This document shows positions 50,855 through 59,355 of a DNA stretch of 64,000 nucleotides, piece by piece. The position numbers and the translations under genes were made by a program. Numbering within the stretch: the first letter of the stretch is position 1; every line of letters starts with the position of its first letter. The notes under the pieces were generated by a model that saw only the letters and a program-made list of their open reading frames with translations, was not told where the DNA came from and made no database searches. The DNA is from REEB509 sp049314555 (GTDB lineage Bacteria; Pseudomonadota; Alphaproteobacteria; Caulobacterales; Aquidulcibacteraceae): the NCBI GenBank assembly GCA_049314555.1, contig JBMOEW010000009.1, forward strand, positions 1 to 64,000, read 5' to 3'.

Positions 50855-51170
50855 AGGCTCCTGTAAGTCACCGAGAGTTGCGCCAAACCCAGCTTCAGCG
50901 CGAGCTTGCAAGACCGCGCCGGCCAGCCCTCGCCCTGTTCCAGCCGCTCCAAACCAGCCCCCTGCACACACACAAGCACCACCACCCGGCGCAACGGCTC
51001 CCCAAGCGAGGCCAGCGCCGCTGCGGTCGACGGCGCAGGTCCGCCCGCTCATACACCCCAAAGCCTCCCGTGCCGGGCACCGCCGCAAGTAGCGCGCGGC
51101 GCACACAGCGCCATAAGCACCCGCTCCACACGAGCCCCAGCCTCGCGCCCGTGCGCTGCTCCGCGCCTCA
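50851..51170 (-). pseudogene. decayed DUF6456 gene
   Basis: No single frame is coding, but pieces in different minus-strand frames follow the DUF6456 family: RVLMALCAPRA near the start, LLAAVPGTGGFGVYERADLR in another frame, then LASLGEPLRRVVVLVCVQGA, GLERLEQGEGWPARSCKLAL and KLGLAQLSVTYRSL to a stop at 50851-50853. An internal stretch of roughly 100 residues or more seems to be missing. DUF6456 genes normally follow a DnaA-C-domain gene, as here. Frameshifts from sequencing error cannot explain the missing middle. Confidence 0.6.
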
Positions 51171-51551
51171 CGCCATCACCCCGTCCCGCCAGCCAAAGCT
51201 TGGTTTGGTAGGAGGCGGAGCGGCCCGCGCGCTGTCCTCAAGAGCCCCGATCCAGGCATCGAACTGTGGCATGTCGCTCCGGTCTTCAATGATCCGACAC
51301 GCATGCGCGATGGTCGATCGATCCCGCCCAAACGCGTGCGCCACCCGGCTCAGCGACAGCCCCACGCCCACACGGCACAAATACATCACCCCTTGCCGCG
51401 CAAACGCGGCCTCCGCAGACCGCCGGGTCGCGGCCGAAATCTCTTCCACAGAGATGCCCCAGGCAAAGCTGAACAGCCCAACGGGCAAACGCGCCGCCGC
51501 ATCATCGGCCCGGCGCTGCCCTGTTTTCCAGCCTAACTCGTCCATCCTCAC
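51168..51551 (-). CDS. DnaA C-terminal-domain (HTH) regulator
   Basis: 127 residues. GISVEEISAATRRSAEAAFA, RQGVMYLCRVGVGLSLSRVA and FGRDRSTIAHACRIIEDRSD form the DnaA domain IV fold; G-R-D-R-S-T-I-x-H is the DnaA-box recognition signature (D-H-S-T-V in DnaA itself). There is no AAA+ part, so it is a stand-alone DNA-binding protein of the kind found beside DUF6456 in alphaproteobacteria. It lies 86 bases after mucR on the same strand; its usual partner is decayed. Confidence 0.88.
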   Translation of the reverse strand: MRMDELGWKTGQRRADDAAARLPVGLFSFAWGISVEEISAATRRSAEAAFARQGVMYLCRVGVGLSLSRVAHAFGRDRSTIAHACRIIEDRSDMPQFDAWIGALEDSARAAPPPTKPSFGWRDGVMA

Positions 51552-51637
51552 GCTCCATCAGTATCAAGCTGCAACGAAGGCAGAATGACCGGATTGACGC
51601 GGTGTAGGGTAATTTTCCTATAGAGTGAGGTATAGTC

Positions 51638-52075
51638 CTATTTGCGGCGACCGTTGCTGCTGCTGGACTCTTCTTCGTCCTCACGACGCCGCCCAAGGCC
51701 CATGCGCTTGGCCAACGCAGAACGCGCCTTGGCGTAGTTCGGTGCCACCATCGGATAGTCCGAAGGAAGGCCCCACTTGGTGCGGTATTCTTCCGGGGAC
51801 ATGTTGTAGCGGCTGCGCAGATGGCGCTTCAAAGACTTGAATCTTTTGCCATCTTCAAGACAGATGATATAATCGGCGGTCAGAGACTTCTTAATCGAAA
51901 CCGCCGGCTCCGCTTTGACTACCGGCGTACTCGGCACGCCATTGGTGAGCTCACTCAATGTCTCATAAACAGTACGGATCAAGGCGGGGGCCTTCTCCGC
52001 GGGCACCTCGTGAGAGCTGACGTAGGCGGATACGATGTCCACAGTCATCTCAATAAGCGAAGGTTGATCGTTCAT
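51638..52075 (-). CDS. mucR: MucR/Ros family zinc-finger transcriptional regulator
   Basis: 145 residues. The MucR core YIICLEDGKRFKSLKRHLRS, RYNMSPEEYRTKWGLPSDYP, MVAPNYAKARSALAKRMGLG is complete; the zinc-finger C-x-D-G-x-x-F-x-x-L-x-x-H-L region has one cysteine with Asp (CLEDG), as in MucR variants, and H-L-R-S-x-Y. The C-terminus is acidic then Ser/Asn/Arg-rich. MucR is a global, H-NS-like alphaproteobacterial regulator of surface polysaccharide, motility and cell-cycle genes that binds AT-rich DNA and represses itself. The AT-rich region upstream is described separately. Confidence 0.93.
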   Translation of the reverse strand: MNDQPSLIEMTVDIVSAYVSSHEVPAEKAPALIRTVYETLSELTNGVPSTPVVKAEPAVSIKKSLTADYIICLEDGKRFKSLKRHLRSRYNMSPEEYRTKWGLPSDYPMVAPNYAKARSALAKRMGLGRRREDEEESSSSNGRRK

Positions 52076-52487
52076 TTGTAGTGGGGCCCCAGTTTGCGAC
52101 TATGTTAATATGAACAAAGTCGAGATTTGATCAAGTCCCAATCCGCGCTTTCGCACCGTTACTGGACTTTCAGAAATCGAGGCATAGCGTTAGTCGAGCC
52201 GCCCACTTATAGAGCAACAACTTCAATACGTAGATTAAAACAATTAATTTACATCGGATTGTTTCATTTGACAGTCGACCAACAGATTTCACTGGGTTGG
52301 CGTCTGATTGCACAGATTTTACCGAATAGAGCCGGCGAAACGATCGGCAAGACGAATGCGATGAAATGGAACATCAGTGATTGCGCGCGTCGCCGCTGCG
52401 CTAAGCCCACTCAGTCAGCCGATCTGCTTGCAGGTAAGCCAACACGTCTCAAGAAAACTCGCGTTTCTATCCCCGGCCATCACACGG
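52076..52487. promoter_or_regulatory. AT-rich gene-free region upstream of mucR
   Basis: About 410 bases without a supported gene. The part from about 52090 to 52330 is clearly AT-rich for this genome (for example ATTAAAACAATTAATTTACA around 52230), as expected for a MucR-autoregulated promoter, since MucR prefers AT-rich, T-A-containing sites. I see no RNA gene. The other end is the terminal part of the Mrp-like operon. Confidence 0.5.
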
Positions 52488-54194
52488 TCACAGCAGCACA
52501 AACACCAAAAACAGCACCGCCGCGGTAACCCCAGCCACCGCCGCTAGCCCCGGACCGCCTGGGCGATGCGGGCGATCGGCAAAAGCAGCAATACCCGCCC
52601 CGAGCCCTGCGCCAATCTGTCCAAGGCGCGCCGCAAGCGCCCCAAGCGCGCCAAACATCCGCAGCAGCAACACGCCAAACCAGCGGCCAAAACTGAACAA
52701 CGGCCCTTCATAGAAGGCATCGATATCCCGCGGATGCCCCACGCCCGCCAGGCGCACCAGCCGCAGCAACGTCCCAAGTGCCAACACCACCCCAGCCGCA
52801 GCAATCGCCAGCGCCTGGTCTAACAGCCCTGCAGCCCCCACGTTCAAGCGAGCCGGGGTAGGCGCAAGGCTTTCAAGCCAAGCCGGTGCGACACCAACCG
52901 CAAGACACAAAAACACCGAAAGCAACAGCCCGATGATTGGCCCGGTCCGGGGCGGGGGGTGGCGGGCGGTGCCAGGGGTTGCGGCCCGCAAGGGCGCGAA
53001 AAACCCTGCCGCCACAATCCGAAAAACGCAACAGGCCGTCAGCCCCGCAAACACCGCCGCTGAAAGACCGGCCCACGGACCAGCCGTTGCCGCCAAGGCC
53101 GGAAGCATCAAGACAACAGCCATCCCCCCGGCCAGGGCTGGCATGCCAGCAAGGCTCAAGCCCCCCGCCAGCACCGCAACCACGCTCAGCGGCATAGCAC
53201 CCGCCCGCACCCACAACTTGCGCGCATCCGCGCTGCCAGCCTGCGCCACAAGCGCCCCAAGCCCCGCAGCCATCGCGATGCCGCCCAGCGTGAACGAAAG
53301 CGCCAGCGCCGCGCTGGCCGTCACCCCGATCCCATCGGGTGCCGCCAACACCACCAACGCCGCGCCAAACTGAGCCCCCATCAACGCCGCAAACGCCCGT
53401 CGCAGATCAGACTCAATGAAGGCAAACAGCGCCCCAACGCCAATCATGCCAAGGCCCGCGTAGGCCAAAAAGGCTTCGCCTGGAAATGCCCGCGAGAGGG
53501 CATAAAGCGCCAGCAGCGGGCCGGTAATCACCATTGCCCCAAGCACGCTGGGGCTCACTGCGGCAGCGGCGTCCTTGCCCCACGGATGCGCCAGAAACGC
53601 CCCGACCCGCACCAGAAATCCCAACGCCAGCAGTGTGCCGCCAACGCTTGCAACGCTGGTGGCTTCAAACGCCGATGAACTGGACATCGCCAACTGAAAT
53701 GCGCACCCCGCCAGCAGCAGGATCGACGCCGGCGCGTGCCACATCAAATAACGCATCCCCGCGCTCAAACCGGTCTGGCGTTGGGTGGCGATGATCAGCC
53801 ACCCCCCCGCCAACGCCGAAAGCTCTGACGCGGCAAGGAAACTCACCAAATCGCCGGCAAAAGTGGCGGTGAGCGCCCCCCCGATATGCAACCCCAGGGC
53901 TGCGTCCTCCTGGCGATTGCGCGCAACCGGTGCCGAAAGCGCGCAGATCAGGGCCGTCAGCGCCAGCCCAAGCCCAAACACTTGGGCCAAAGCGTCCATC
54001 CGCACCGCAACAATCACCACGCCAAGCTGTTCAAAGGCATGCGAGGCCCCAAACGCTGGCGCAAACAGCATCCAAAGCGCACCGATAGCACCAAGCGCCA
54101 TGGTCGGCGCCCGCAGCGCCGCCGGCAGCGCAAGCATCAACAGGCCCGCCGCCAATAGCGGAAACCCGGGATTAGGTGCGATCGCGAACATCAT
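52488..54194 (-). CDS. Mrp-type antiporter-like membrane subunit (MrpD/NuoM-like), last gene of operon
   Basis: 568 residues, about 14 TM helices plus a C-terminal extension with DAFYEGPLFSFGRWFGVLLL. It belongs to the proton-conducting NuoL/M/N-MrpA/D superfamily. In TM5 the Glu is kept (SFLAASELSALAGGWLIIAT). In TM7 the usual lysine position reads Arg (LGFLVRVGAFLAHPWGKDA), and the TM8 lysine of MrpD/NuoM (L-K-T-G) reads MVITGPLL. The small 92-residue gene overlaps its start by 23 bases. It acts in the inner membrane with the other nine subunits. Confidence 0.82.
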   Translation of the reverse strand: MMFAIAPNPGFPLLAAGLLMLALPAALRAPTMALGAIGALWMLFAPAFGASHAFEQLGVVIVAVRMDALAQVFGLGLALTALICALSAPVARNRQEDAALGLHIGGALTATFAGDLVSFLAASELSALAGGWLIIATQRQTGLSAGMRYLMWHAPASILLLAGCAFQLAMSSSSAFEATSVASVGGTLLALGFLVRVGAFLAHPWGKDAAAAVSPSVLGAMVITGPLLALYALSRAFPGEAFLAYAGLGMIGVGALFAFIESDLRRAFAALMGAQFGAALVVLAAPDGIGVTASAALALSFTLGGIAMAAGLGALVAQAGSADARKLWVRAGAMPLSVVAVLAGGLSLAGMPALAGGMAVVLMLPALAATAGPWAGLSAAVFAGLTACCVFRIVAAGFFAPLRAATPGTARHPPPRTGPIIGLLLSVFLCLAVGVAPAWLESLAPTPARLNVGAAGLLDQALAIAAAGVVLALGTLLRLVRLAGVGHPRDIDAFYEGPLFSFGRWFGVLLLRMFGALGALAARLGQIGAGLGAGIAAFADRPHRPGGPGLAAVAGVTAAVLFLVFVLL

Positions 54195-54450
54195 CGCCCC
54201 CCTTGCCGGTGGGAGCAGAAACGGCTGCCTCGTCTGCCTCCGCCTCGCGTCGCTTATGCGCCAACAGGCGCGCCGGCCACCCGAGCGCCACCAACACCAA
54301 CGCGGCCACTGCCCCCGCCGCCGCCGCCCCGCCGTTGGAAAAGGCCTCCAGGTCCTGGCCCGTCACAAAGGCGCGCACCGCCACCAAAAGCGACAAGCCC
54401 GCCACCGAAATGCCGGCAGCAACCAATGCAGAGGGGGCTCCGCCTTTCAT
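54172..54450 (-). CDS. small two-TM protein within the Mrp-like operon
   Basis: 92 residues from ATG 54450. Two TM segments (about 8-28 and 41-58: GISVAGLSLLVAVRAFVTG and AAAGAVAALVLVALGWPARL) then an acidic/basic polar tail (KRREAEADEAAVSAP). I do not recognise it as any Mrp or Mbh subunit. Its start overlaps the upstream MrpD-like gene by four bases (54447-54450), and its end overlaps the downstream gene, so it is locked into the operon. Confidence 0.7.
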   Translation of the reverse strand: MKGGAPSALVAAGISVAGLSLLVAVRAFVTGQDLEAFSNGGAAAAGAVAALVLVALGWPARLLAHKRREAEADEAAVSAPTGKGGDDVRDRT

Positions 54451-55916
54451 GGCACGACTTCCCAAATCGGCGCGAAATACGCGTTGATCGGATCCACCAT
54501 CACCACCAGCGCGCACAGCAACGCCGCCGTCACAACGATCGGCACCACCATGAGAGCAGACCCCCCGTCCGGCCGCGTGAACGGATCGACTGGGGCGGGT
54601 TCAGAAAACGCCCGCGCCGCGATCACCGCCAGCGCCGCAAAACTCACCACAGCGCCCACAGCAGCCGTCACCCCATACCAGGCCCGCTCAGCATCCACCG
54701 AAGCCACGATCAGCCAAAACTTGCCCCACGCCCCGGCAAATGGCGCAAGCCCCACAAGGCTCACCACAGCAATCGCAAATCCCGCCATCGTCCAGGGCAT
54801 CACCCGGCCAAGCCCGGCGGCTTCCTCTACGCTGGCCCGCCCGGTCGCAGCCCGCACGACCCCTGCGGCCATGAACGCCAAAGCCGCAGCACCCGCCAGC
54901 GCGTAAATCTGGAACATCGCAGCCAGCACCCCCGCAGGGCTCGCAAACATTGCCGCCGCCACAGCACCCGCCGCTTGCGCCGCGCACACATACGCCAGCC
55001 GCTCCCGCAGATCCCGCTTCGACAGCGCCAGCAACCCAAGCCCCAGCATCGAGCAGGCACAGGCCACAAGCACAACGTCAGCCCCGATCGGCTCGCGCTC
55101 CAACGTGCCGCCAAACACATAGACCGTGGCCTTCAACACCATGAAAGCCCCGACGGGCGTGACCGCAACGCCGTGCAACAACGCACCGACCGGAGCCGGG
55201 GCCCGCGCCGAAGCGCCCACCCATGCCGACATCGGCGCAAGTGCGGCCGCCGCCACCCCAAACACCAACAGCCCCAGCAACACACTCACCGTCAAAGGCG
55301 GTGCGTTCACATTCAACACCCCGCCCGGCGTAAACGTCGCCCCATCGCCCACCGCATGCAGCGTTACGATCGCCGGTAACAACAAGCCCGCCGCCGCAGC
55401 CAGCATCACCCCCAGATAGGTGAGTGCGCCGCGACGCGCTTCGCCCTCCGCCCCCACCGCCACCAGCGCCGAAGAGGAAACAGTGAGCGCCACGATTGCC
55501 ACAAACATGGTGGCCAGATTGCCCGACAAAGCCGCAGCCAACGCCGCAGCAATACTTAGCGCCGCCGCTGCCTGACGGCGCGCCGCATCCCGCTGGCCCG
55601 TGGCCCGCGCAAACCCCACCGAAAACACCGTTACTGCAGCCCCAAGACTGGCGATCAGCCCAGCCATGAACGACCCCAACGGCTCGATCAAAAACACGAT
55701 CGACAGGCCAGGCCCGTAGGTGCCCATGTTCAGCGTGGAACCGTTCATCGACGCGCCGTGCAGCGTCAACGCGACGCCAGCCCCAGCGCCGAGTAGCGCC
55801 ACCAGACACACAAGCCCATCGCGCGCCAACGCAAACCGGTCCAACGCGGCAGCCAGCAGCGCCTGCAACAGCGGCGCGCAAAGTGTAGCCACAAGCAAAA
55901 TGGCGGCGGGCGTCAT
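54447..55916 (-). CDS. Mrp-type antiporter-like membrane subunit (NuoL/N/MrpA-N-like)
   Basis: 489 residues, about 14 TM helices. TM7-8 reads FGVAAAALAPMSAWVGASAR then APAPVGALLHGVAVTPVGAF, which aligns with the NuoL/MrpA pattern G-x-x-x-K-S-A-Q-x-P-L-H-x-W then A-P-T-P-V-S-A-L-L-H-A. The TM7 lysine is Ala, while the TM8 histidine (L-L-H) is kept. The TM5 Glu position (NLATMFVAIVALTVSSSALV) is Val. So it looks like a structural or otherwise modified member of the antiporter family. It starts one base after the stop of... the neighbouring 486-residue subunit gene at 55918, with ends abutting. Confidence 0.85.
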   Translation of the reverse strand: MTPAAILLVATLCAPLLQALLAAALDRFALARDGLVCLVALLGAGAGVALTLHGASMNGSTLNMGTYGPGLSIVFLIEPLGSFMAGLIASLGAAVTVFSVGFARATGQRDAARRQAAAALSIAAALAAALSGNLATMFVAIVALTVSSSALVAVGAEGEARRGALTYLGVMLAAAAGLLLPAIVTLHAVGDGATFTPGGVLNVNAPPLTVSVLLGLLVFGVAAAALAPMSAWVGASARAPAPVGALLHGVAVTPVGAFMVLKATVYVFGGTLEREPIGADVVLVACACSMLGLGLLALSKRDLRERLAYVCAAQAAGAVAAAMFASPAGVLAAMFQIYALAGAAALAFMAAGVVRAATGRASVEEAAGLGRVMPWTMAGFAIAVVSLVGLAPFAGAWGKFWLIVASVDAERAWYGVTAAVGAVVSFAALAVIAARAFSEPAPVDPFTRPDGGSALMVVPIVVTAALLCALVVMVDPINAYFAPIWEVVP

Positions 55917-55917
55917 G

Positions 55918-57378
55918 TCAGCGGCCCCCCATCGGCCAGGCGATCAAAGAAGCGCCGGCGGCCTCAGCAAGGTCGGCCACCCACCCGCTGGCAACCCCCG
56001 CGGCGGCAACCGCCAACACCGCCAAAAACAACCCAATTCCGTGTAGCGGCTCTGAAGACCCGATTCCGTCGGCCTGCGCGGTGCGAAAATACAGCCGCTC
56101 CAAGAGCCGCCCGCCAAACGCCACCGCCGCCAAAGACGCAGCCACCACAAGCCCCGAGCCTGCCCACCAACCGGCCCCCAGCATTGCCTCCAGCAAAAGC
56201 CAGGTGCTGGCAAAGCCAAGCGTGAAGGGGGCCCCCATGAACACAAAACAGCCAAGCGCCGCACAAAGCGCCGTCAAAGGGGCAGACCGGCCCGCCCCAT
56301 CCAGTTGCGAGATCGCCCCAACCCGTCCGCCCGCGGCGGCCAATAGCAAGGCCCCCGCCGCCGCCGACGCGATGTGCAAAGCCGCCGCCGTTGCGCCGCC
56401 TACGGTGCCCAAAGCAAGCCCCATCAACGCGCAACCGGCATGGGCCGCAAACCCGTAGCCCGCCAGCCGCCGCACATCCCGCGCCGCCAACGCCTGAATA
56501 GACCCAATCAGCGCGCTCGCAGCCCCCAGCACAACGAGCGCCGCCCCCGCAATCGCGGCTTCCTCCACGCCCGCAAGGGCCGCAGCAAACCGTCCAAGCG
56601 CCATCAGACCGACAGGTGCTGAAATGCCAAGGATCGTCAGGCTCACCAGGCCCGGTGCCGCCCCCATCAGGCTCGACGCCCAGTGATGGAACGGGGCCAG
56701 CAACCCAACGCTGGCGGCCGCCACACAGGCCAAGATCAAGGCGGCAGCACTAGCGCGGTCGAGCCCCTCAGGACCGGCGCGGAATTGGCCAACATCGAGC
56801 CCGCCTTGCTGCGCCAGCGCCAACGCCACCCCAAACCACGCCAACGCCCCCGCAAGCCCCAGCGCCACGCCGGCGCGCATGGCACCTCCAAGCGCTGCTG
56901 GTCGTGCACTAGCGCCAAGAGCCGTCGCCCCCGCAAGCGAAAGTCCGATCACCTGCACCCAAACCGCAAGGCTCGCGAGATCTGCTGCAAAGGCCAACCC
57001 AAGGCTTGCCCCCACCGCCACCAGCACCAGCGAAAACCCGTGTCGCGCCGCGGGGCCGGCCGCTTCGATGAAAGTCCCCCCCCCAATCAGCAACACCAGC
57101 GGTGCGGTGGTTGCCACCATCAACGCCGAAAACGCAGACCACCCATCAAGCCGCCACGCCAAGCCAGGCCCCAGCGCATAAATCAGCGGTCCATTTTGCA
57201 CGGCAAAGAAAAGGCCAATCACCCCAAGTGTCATCACCGTAAGCGCAATGCCGCAGACGGCTGCTGCCGCCCGTGGCCCGGGCATCAGGGCCGCCAGCAC
57301 GGCCCCTGCTAAAGGTGCCGCCACCGCGAGCGCTGCCCCATGACCAAGCAATGGGTGAGTGAGGATGGCTTCCATCAT
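55918..57378 (-). CDS. Mrp-type antiporter-like membrane subunit (MrpD/NuoM-like)
   Basis: 486 residues, about 14 TM helices. TM7-8 reads AASVGLLAPFHHWASSLMGA then APGLVSLTILGISAPVGLMA followed by LGRF, matching the MrpD/NuoM pattern K-x-P-L-F-P-F-H-x-W-L-P then L-L-K-x-G-x-Y-G-L-L-R-F. Neither lysine is retained (Val/Ser and Pro). The TM5 Glu region is DLASLAVWVQVIGLSLAGAT, without Glu. Its ATG overlaps the stop of the mrpC-like gene (57375-57378), as in classical mrpC-mrpD order. Confidence 0.85.
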   Translation of the reverse strand: MMEAILTHPLLGHGAALAVAAPLAGAVLAALMPGPRAAAAVCGIALTVMTLGVIGLFFAVQNGPLIYALGPGLAWRLDGWSAFSALMVATTAPLVLLIGGGTFIEAAGPAARHGFSLVLVAVGASLGLAFAADLASLAVWVQVIGLSLAGATALGASARPAALGGAMRAGVALGLAGALAWFGVALALAQQGGLDVGQFRAGPEGLDRASAAALILACVAAASVGLLAPFHHWASSLMGAAPGLVSLTILGISAPVGLMALGRFAAALAGVEEAAIAGAALVVLGAASALIGSIQALAARDVRRLAGYGFAAHAGCALMGLALGTVGGATAAALHIASAAAGALLLAAAGGRVGAISQLDGAGRSAPLTALCAALGCFVFMGAPFTLGFASTWLLLEAMLGAGWWAGSGLVVAASLAAVAFGGRLLERLYFRTAQADGIGSSEPLHGIGLFLAVLAVAAAGVASGWVADLAEAAGASLIAWPMGGR

Positions 57379-57701
57379 GCGCTCGGCTCGTCTGGCCGTG
57401 CGAGATCATCGATGGAGTCGATTTCGTCGGTTTCGCTAACGCCGTAAGCCTCTCGCAGGCGCACCGCGATCGCTAAAGCCACAATAAACCCCGCCCCGCC
57501 CAGCAAGGCCGAAGCTACCGCCAAACCCAGCGCTGACGGCACCGCAGATACCAGCAACACAAGCGCTCCCGCCTGTGCCAGCAGCACGCCCATCGCGCGT
57601 TTCAGCAGCGGGCGCGCACCAATCGCTGCCCACAAACCAACGCCCGCGAGCGCTGCCGCTGCGATCACATGCAGCCGGTCCAGAAGGAAAAGGATGTCCA
57701 T
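57375..57701 (-). CDS. mrpC: Mrp antiporter subunit C-like (NuoK-like)
   Basis: 108 residues with three TM helices (about 10-28, 38-56 and 60-82) and an acidic C-terminal tail (SETDEIDSIDDLARPDEPSA). The layout and the L-L-K-R-A-M-G-V-L-L-A-Q-A-G segment fit MrpC/NuoK, although the glutamates conserved in NuoK TM2 and TM3 are not visible. It lies between mrpB-like (one-base gap) and the first MrpD-like gene (four-base overlap), the normal mrpBCD order. Confidence 0.78.
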   Translation of the reverse strand: MDILFLLDRLHVIAAAALAGVGLWAAIGARPLLKRAMGVLLAQAGALVLLVSAVPSALGLAVASALLGGAGFIVALAIAVRLREAYGVSETDEIDSIDDLARPDEPSA

Positions 57702-57702
57702 G

Positions 57703-58140
57703 TCACCAGGCCTCGTCGCTCAGCTCAGGAGCCCGCGCCACAAACGCCAAAAACCCAAGCTGGCCGGCCCCCGCCGTGGCCAGCAGCGCGCCTGCGGTGC
57801 AAAGCCCAGGACCAAACCCAAACGCGGCAAACAGGCCCCACGCCCCAAGTTGTGGTGCCACCAGCGGGCCAGCCACCGGCACCACCCAGCCCACGCCCAT
57901 CAGGCTAACCCCAAGCCACAAAACGCCCAGCAAAGCCTTCACCGGCATGGCCTGCCTGGCCATCGCCACGCCGGCGATCAGCATGTGCAACACCCCAACG
58001 AGCGCCAAAACCAACCCACCGATCACCCCGCCGGCAATGCCCAGATCGCCCCGCGCCGCCAGCACAAAGGCAAAAACCGCCATCAGTGGCCCAATGGCCT
58101 TGGCGCCAAGCAGTGTCCATTCATGGGTCGACGGCGTCAT
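57703..58140 (-). CDS. mrpB: Mrp antiporter subunit B-like (MnhB domain)
   Basis: 145 residues, four TM helices. IGPLMAVFAFVLAARGDLGI, AGGVIGGLVLALVGVLHMLI and the C-terminal VAPQLGAWGLFAAFGFGPGL match the MnhB/MrpB pattern (G-G-G-F-x-G-G-L-V-L-A, then G-x-x-L-F-x-x-G). Its start overlaps the stop of the 189-residue gene (58137-58140). Confidence 0.82.
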   Translation of the reverse strand: MTPSTHEWTLLGAKAIGPLMAVFAFVLAARGDLGIAGGVIGGLVLALVGVLHMLIAGVAMARQAMPVKALLGVLWLGVSLMGVGWVVPVAGPLVAPQLGAWGLFAAFGFGPGLCTAGALLATAGAGQLGFLAFVARAPELSDEAW

Positions 58141-58706
58141 GAGAAGTCGTCCTCTTTGCGCGCCTTGCGACGCCGCGCTTGCCGGGGCGGTTGCGCGGCC
58201 CGCAACACCGCCGCCCGCTCGCCAAATCCCAACAACGCAAGGGCAGCAAGCGCAGCCGCGGCAAAGCCACCCACCGCCACGCTCACCTGGAAAGCCCCAA
58301 ACACGGTCAGGTCTGGCAGTGGGAGCGGTCGCGCCAAGGCGGGCAAATCAAGTCCAGCCCACGCCAAGGCCAAGGCAAGCCCCGCAGCGACCGCCATCGA
58401 GGCGACCGGCGGCCCGTCGCGCCGAACCCGCGCCATCCGTCCCACCAAAGACAGGCCCGCAATCGTCAAAACTGGCGCAATCGCGCCAAACACCAGCATG
58501 ATCACCAGGCCCGCGCCACTGGCCCCGAGCAGGCCAGCAGCCGCCCCAAGCGAGGCCCCTGCAATCGCCAAATTCAAGGCCATCGCCAGCACCGCCCGCG
58601 CGGCCACAGCCCCAACGCCCGCCACGACAGCAAGGGCCATAAGCGCGATCGCACTGGCCCGCGCAGCGTGTTCTGCCCAGTGTGGGTCAAGTAAGGCCGC
58701 CGTCAT
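58137..58706 (-). CDS. MrpA C-terminal/MbhD-E-like (DUF4040/NuoJ-like) subunit
   Basis: 189 residues, five or so TM helices. The central block ARAVLAMALNLAIAGASLGA followed by AGAGLVIMLVFGAIAPVLTI-type sequence resembles the MbhD/MrpA-C and NuoJ family (R-x-x-x-A-x-x-x-x-x-x-G-x-x-L-A-x-x-x-x-x-x-x-x-V-x-x-x-V-x-G). A separate short protein here, instead of fusion to a large MrpA, is the Mbh or archaeal-type Mrp arrangement. Overlaps with mrpG-like (58703-58706) and mrpB-like (58137-58140) genes couple it to both. Confidence 0.7.
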   Translation of the reverse strand: MTAALLDPHWAEHAARASAIALMALAVVAGVGAVAARAVLAMALNLAIAGASLGAAAGLLGASGAGLVIMLVFGAIAPVLTIAGLSLVGRMARVRRDGPPVASMAVAAGLALALAWAGLDLPALARPLPLPDLTVFGAFQVSVAVGGFAAAALAALALLGFGERAAVLRAAQPPRQARRRKARKEDDFS

Positions 58707-59062
58707 GGTTTTGGTTCCGTGCCGGGCCGCGGCGCCCGGTAACGCCCAATGACGGGATCGAGCCCGCCCGCATGCGCTGCCGTTGCCAGCGCGTTGATGC
58801 CAGCAGCGCTCAGCCCCGCGATCACCACCCCAAGCAGCCCGAGGCGCAGCGCCATTTGCCCGTCAAACGCAACAATCGCCAGCCCAAACAGGATCAATCC
58901 GCCCCCGACCCCGTCGCCCGCCTGCACCGCATGCATTCGCGCGAAAAAGTCTGGAAATCGCAGCAGGCCAACCGCCGTGGTCAACAGCGCCAAGACGCCC
59001 AAGCCAACAAACAGCCCCCCTACGGCCATCCGCGCGGTTTCAAACAACAGCTCTAGCGTCAT
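58703..59062 (-). CDS. mrpG: Mrp antiporter subunit G
   Basis: 119 residues, three TM helices. ALLTTAVGLLRFPDFFARMH and AVQAGDGVGGGLILFGLAIV are the MnhG/MrpG signature (G-L-L-R-F-P-D-x-x-x-R-x-H-A), the best-conserved sequence in the operon. Start and stop overlap the neighbours (ATGA at 59059 and 58703). Confidence 0.93.
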   Translation of the reverse strand: MTLELLFETARMAVGGLFVGLGVLALLTTAVGLLRFPDFFARMHAVQAGDGVGGGLILFGLAIVAFDGQMALRLGLLGVVIAGLSAAGINALATAAHAGGLDPVIGRYRAPRPGTEPKP

Positions 59063-59355
59063 GCCTCGCCCTCCTGCTCAGAGCGGGCTTCCAGCGACGA
59101 CTGCAAAGACCGGAAACGCAGCGTCTTTAACACCGCCACACACACCACAAACCCCAAGATCACTTGCAAAATCGCCTGATCAATCAGCGCCGGCTGACCA
59201 AGCACCACCGCGCCCGCAGCCAGCGCCAAAGCCAGCTTTATGTTGATCGACAGGGCTGCAAGCGCGCGATCATACAGCGTCGGTCCAGCCAATAGCCGCG
59301 CTACCACCACTGCGGCCGCCAGCACCAAACAGGCAAGGGCGATTGCAGCGATCAT
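59059..59355 (-). CDS. mrpF: Mrp antiporter subunit F
   Basis: 98 residues, three TM helices: IAAIALACLVLAAAVVVARL, GPTLYDRALAALSINIKLAL and ALIDQAILQVILGFVVCVAV. G-P-x-x-x-D-R-x-x-A is the MrpF/MnhF motif, and the third helix fits. The start overlaps the mrpE stop (59352-59355). Confidence 0.9.
   Translation of the reverse strand: MIAAIALACLVLAAAVVVARLLAGPTLYDRALAALSINIKLALALAAGAVVLGQPALIDQAILQVILGFVVCVAVLKTLRFRSLQSSLEARSEQEGEA

Noticed and set aside
53534..54906. Plus-strand frames across the Mrp-like operon
   Set aside because: Pro/Thr/Ser-rich antisense shadows of highly hydrophobic membrane genes.
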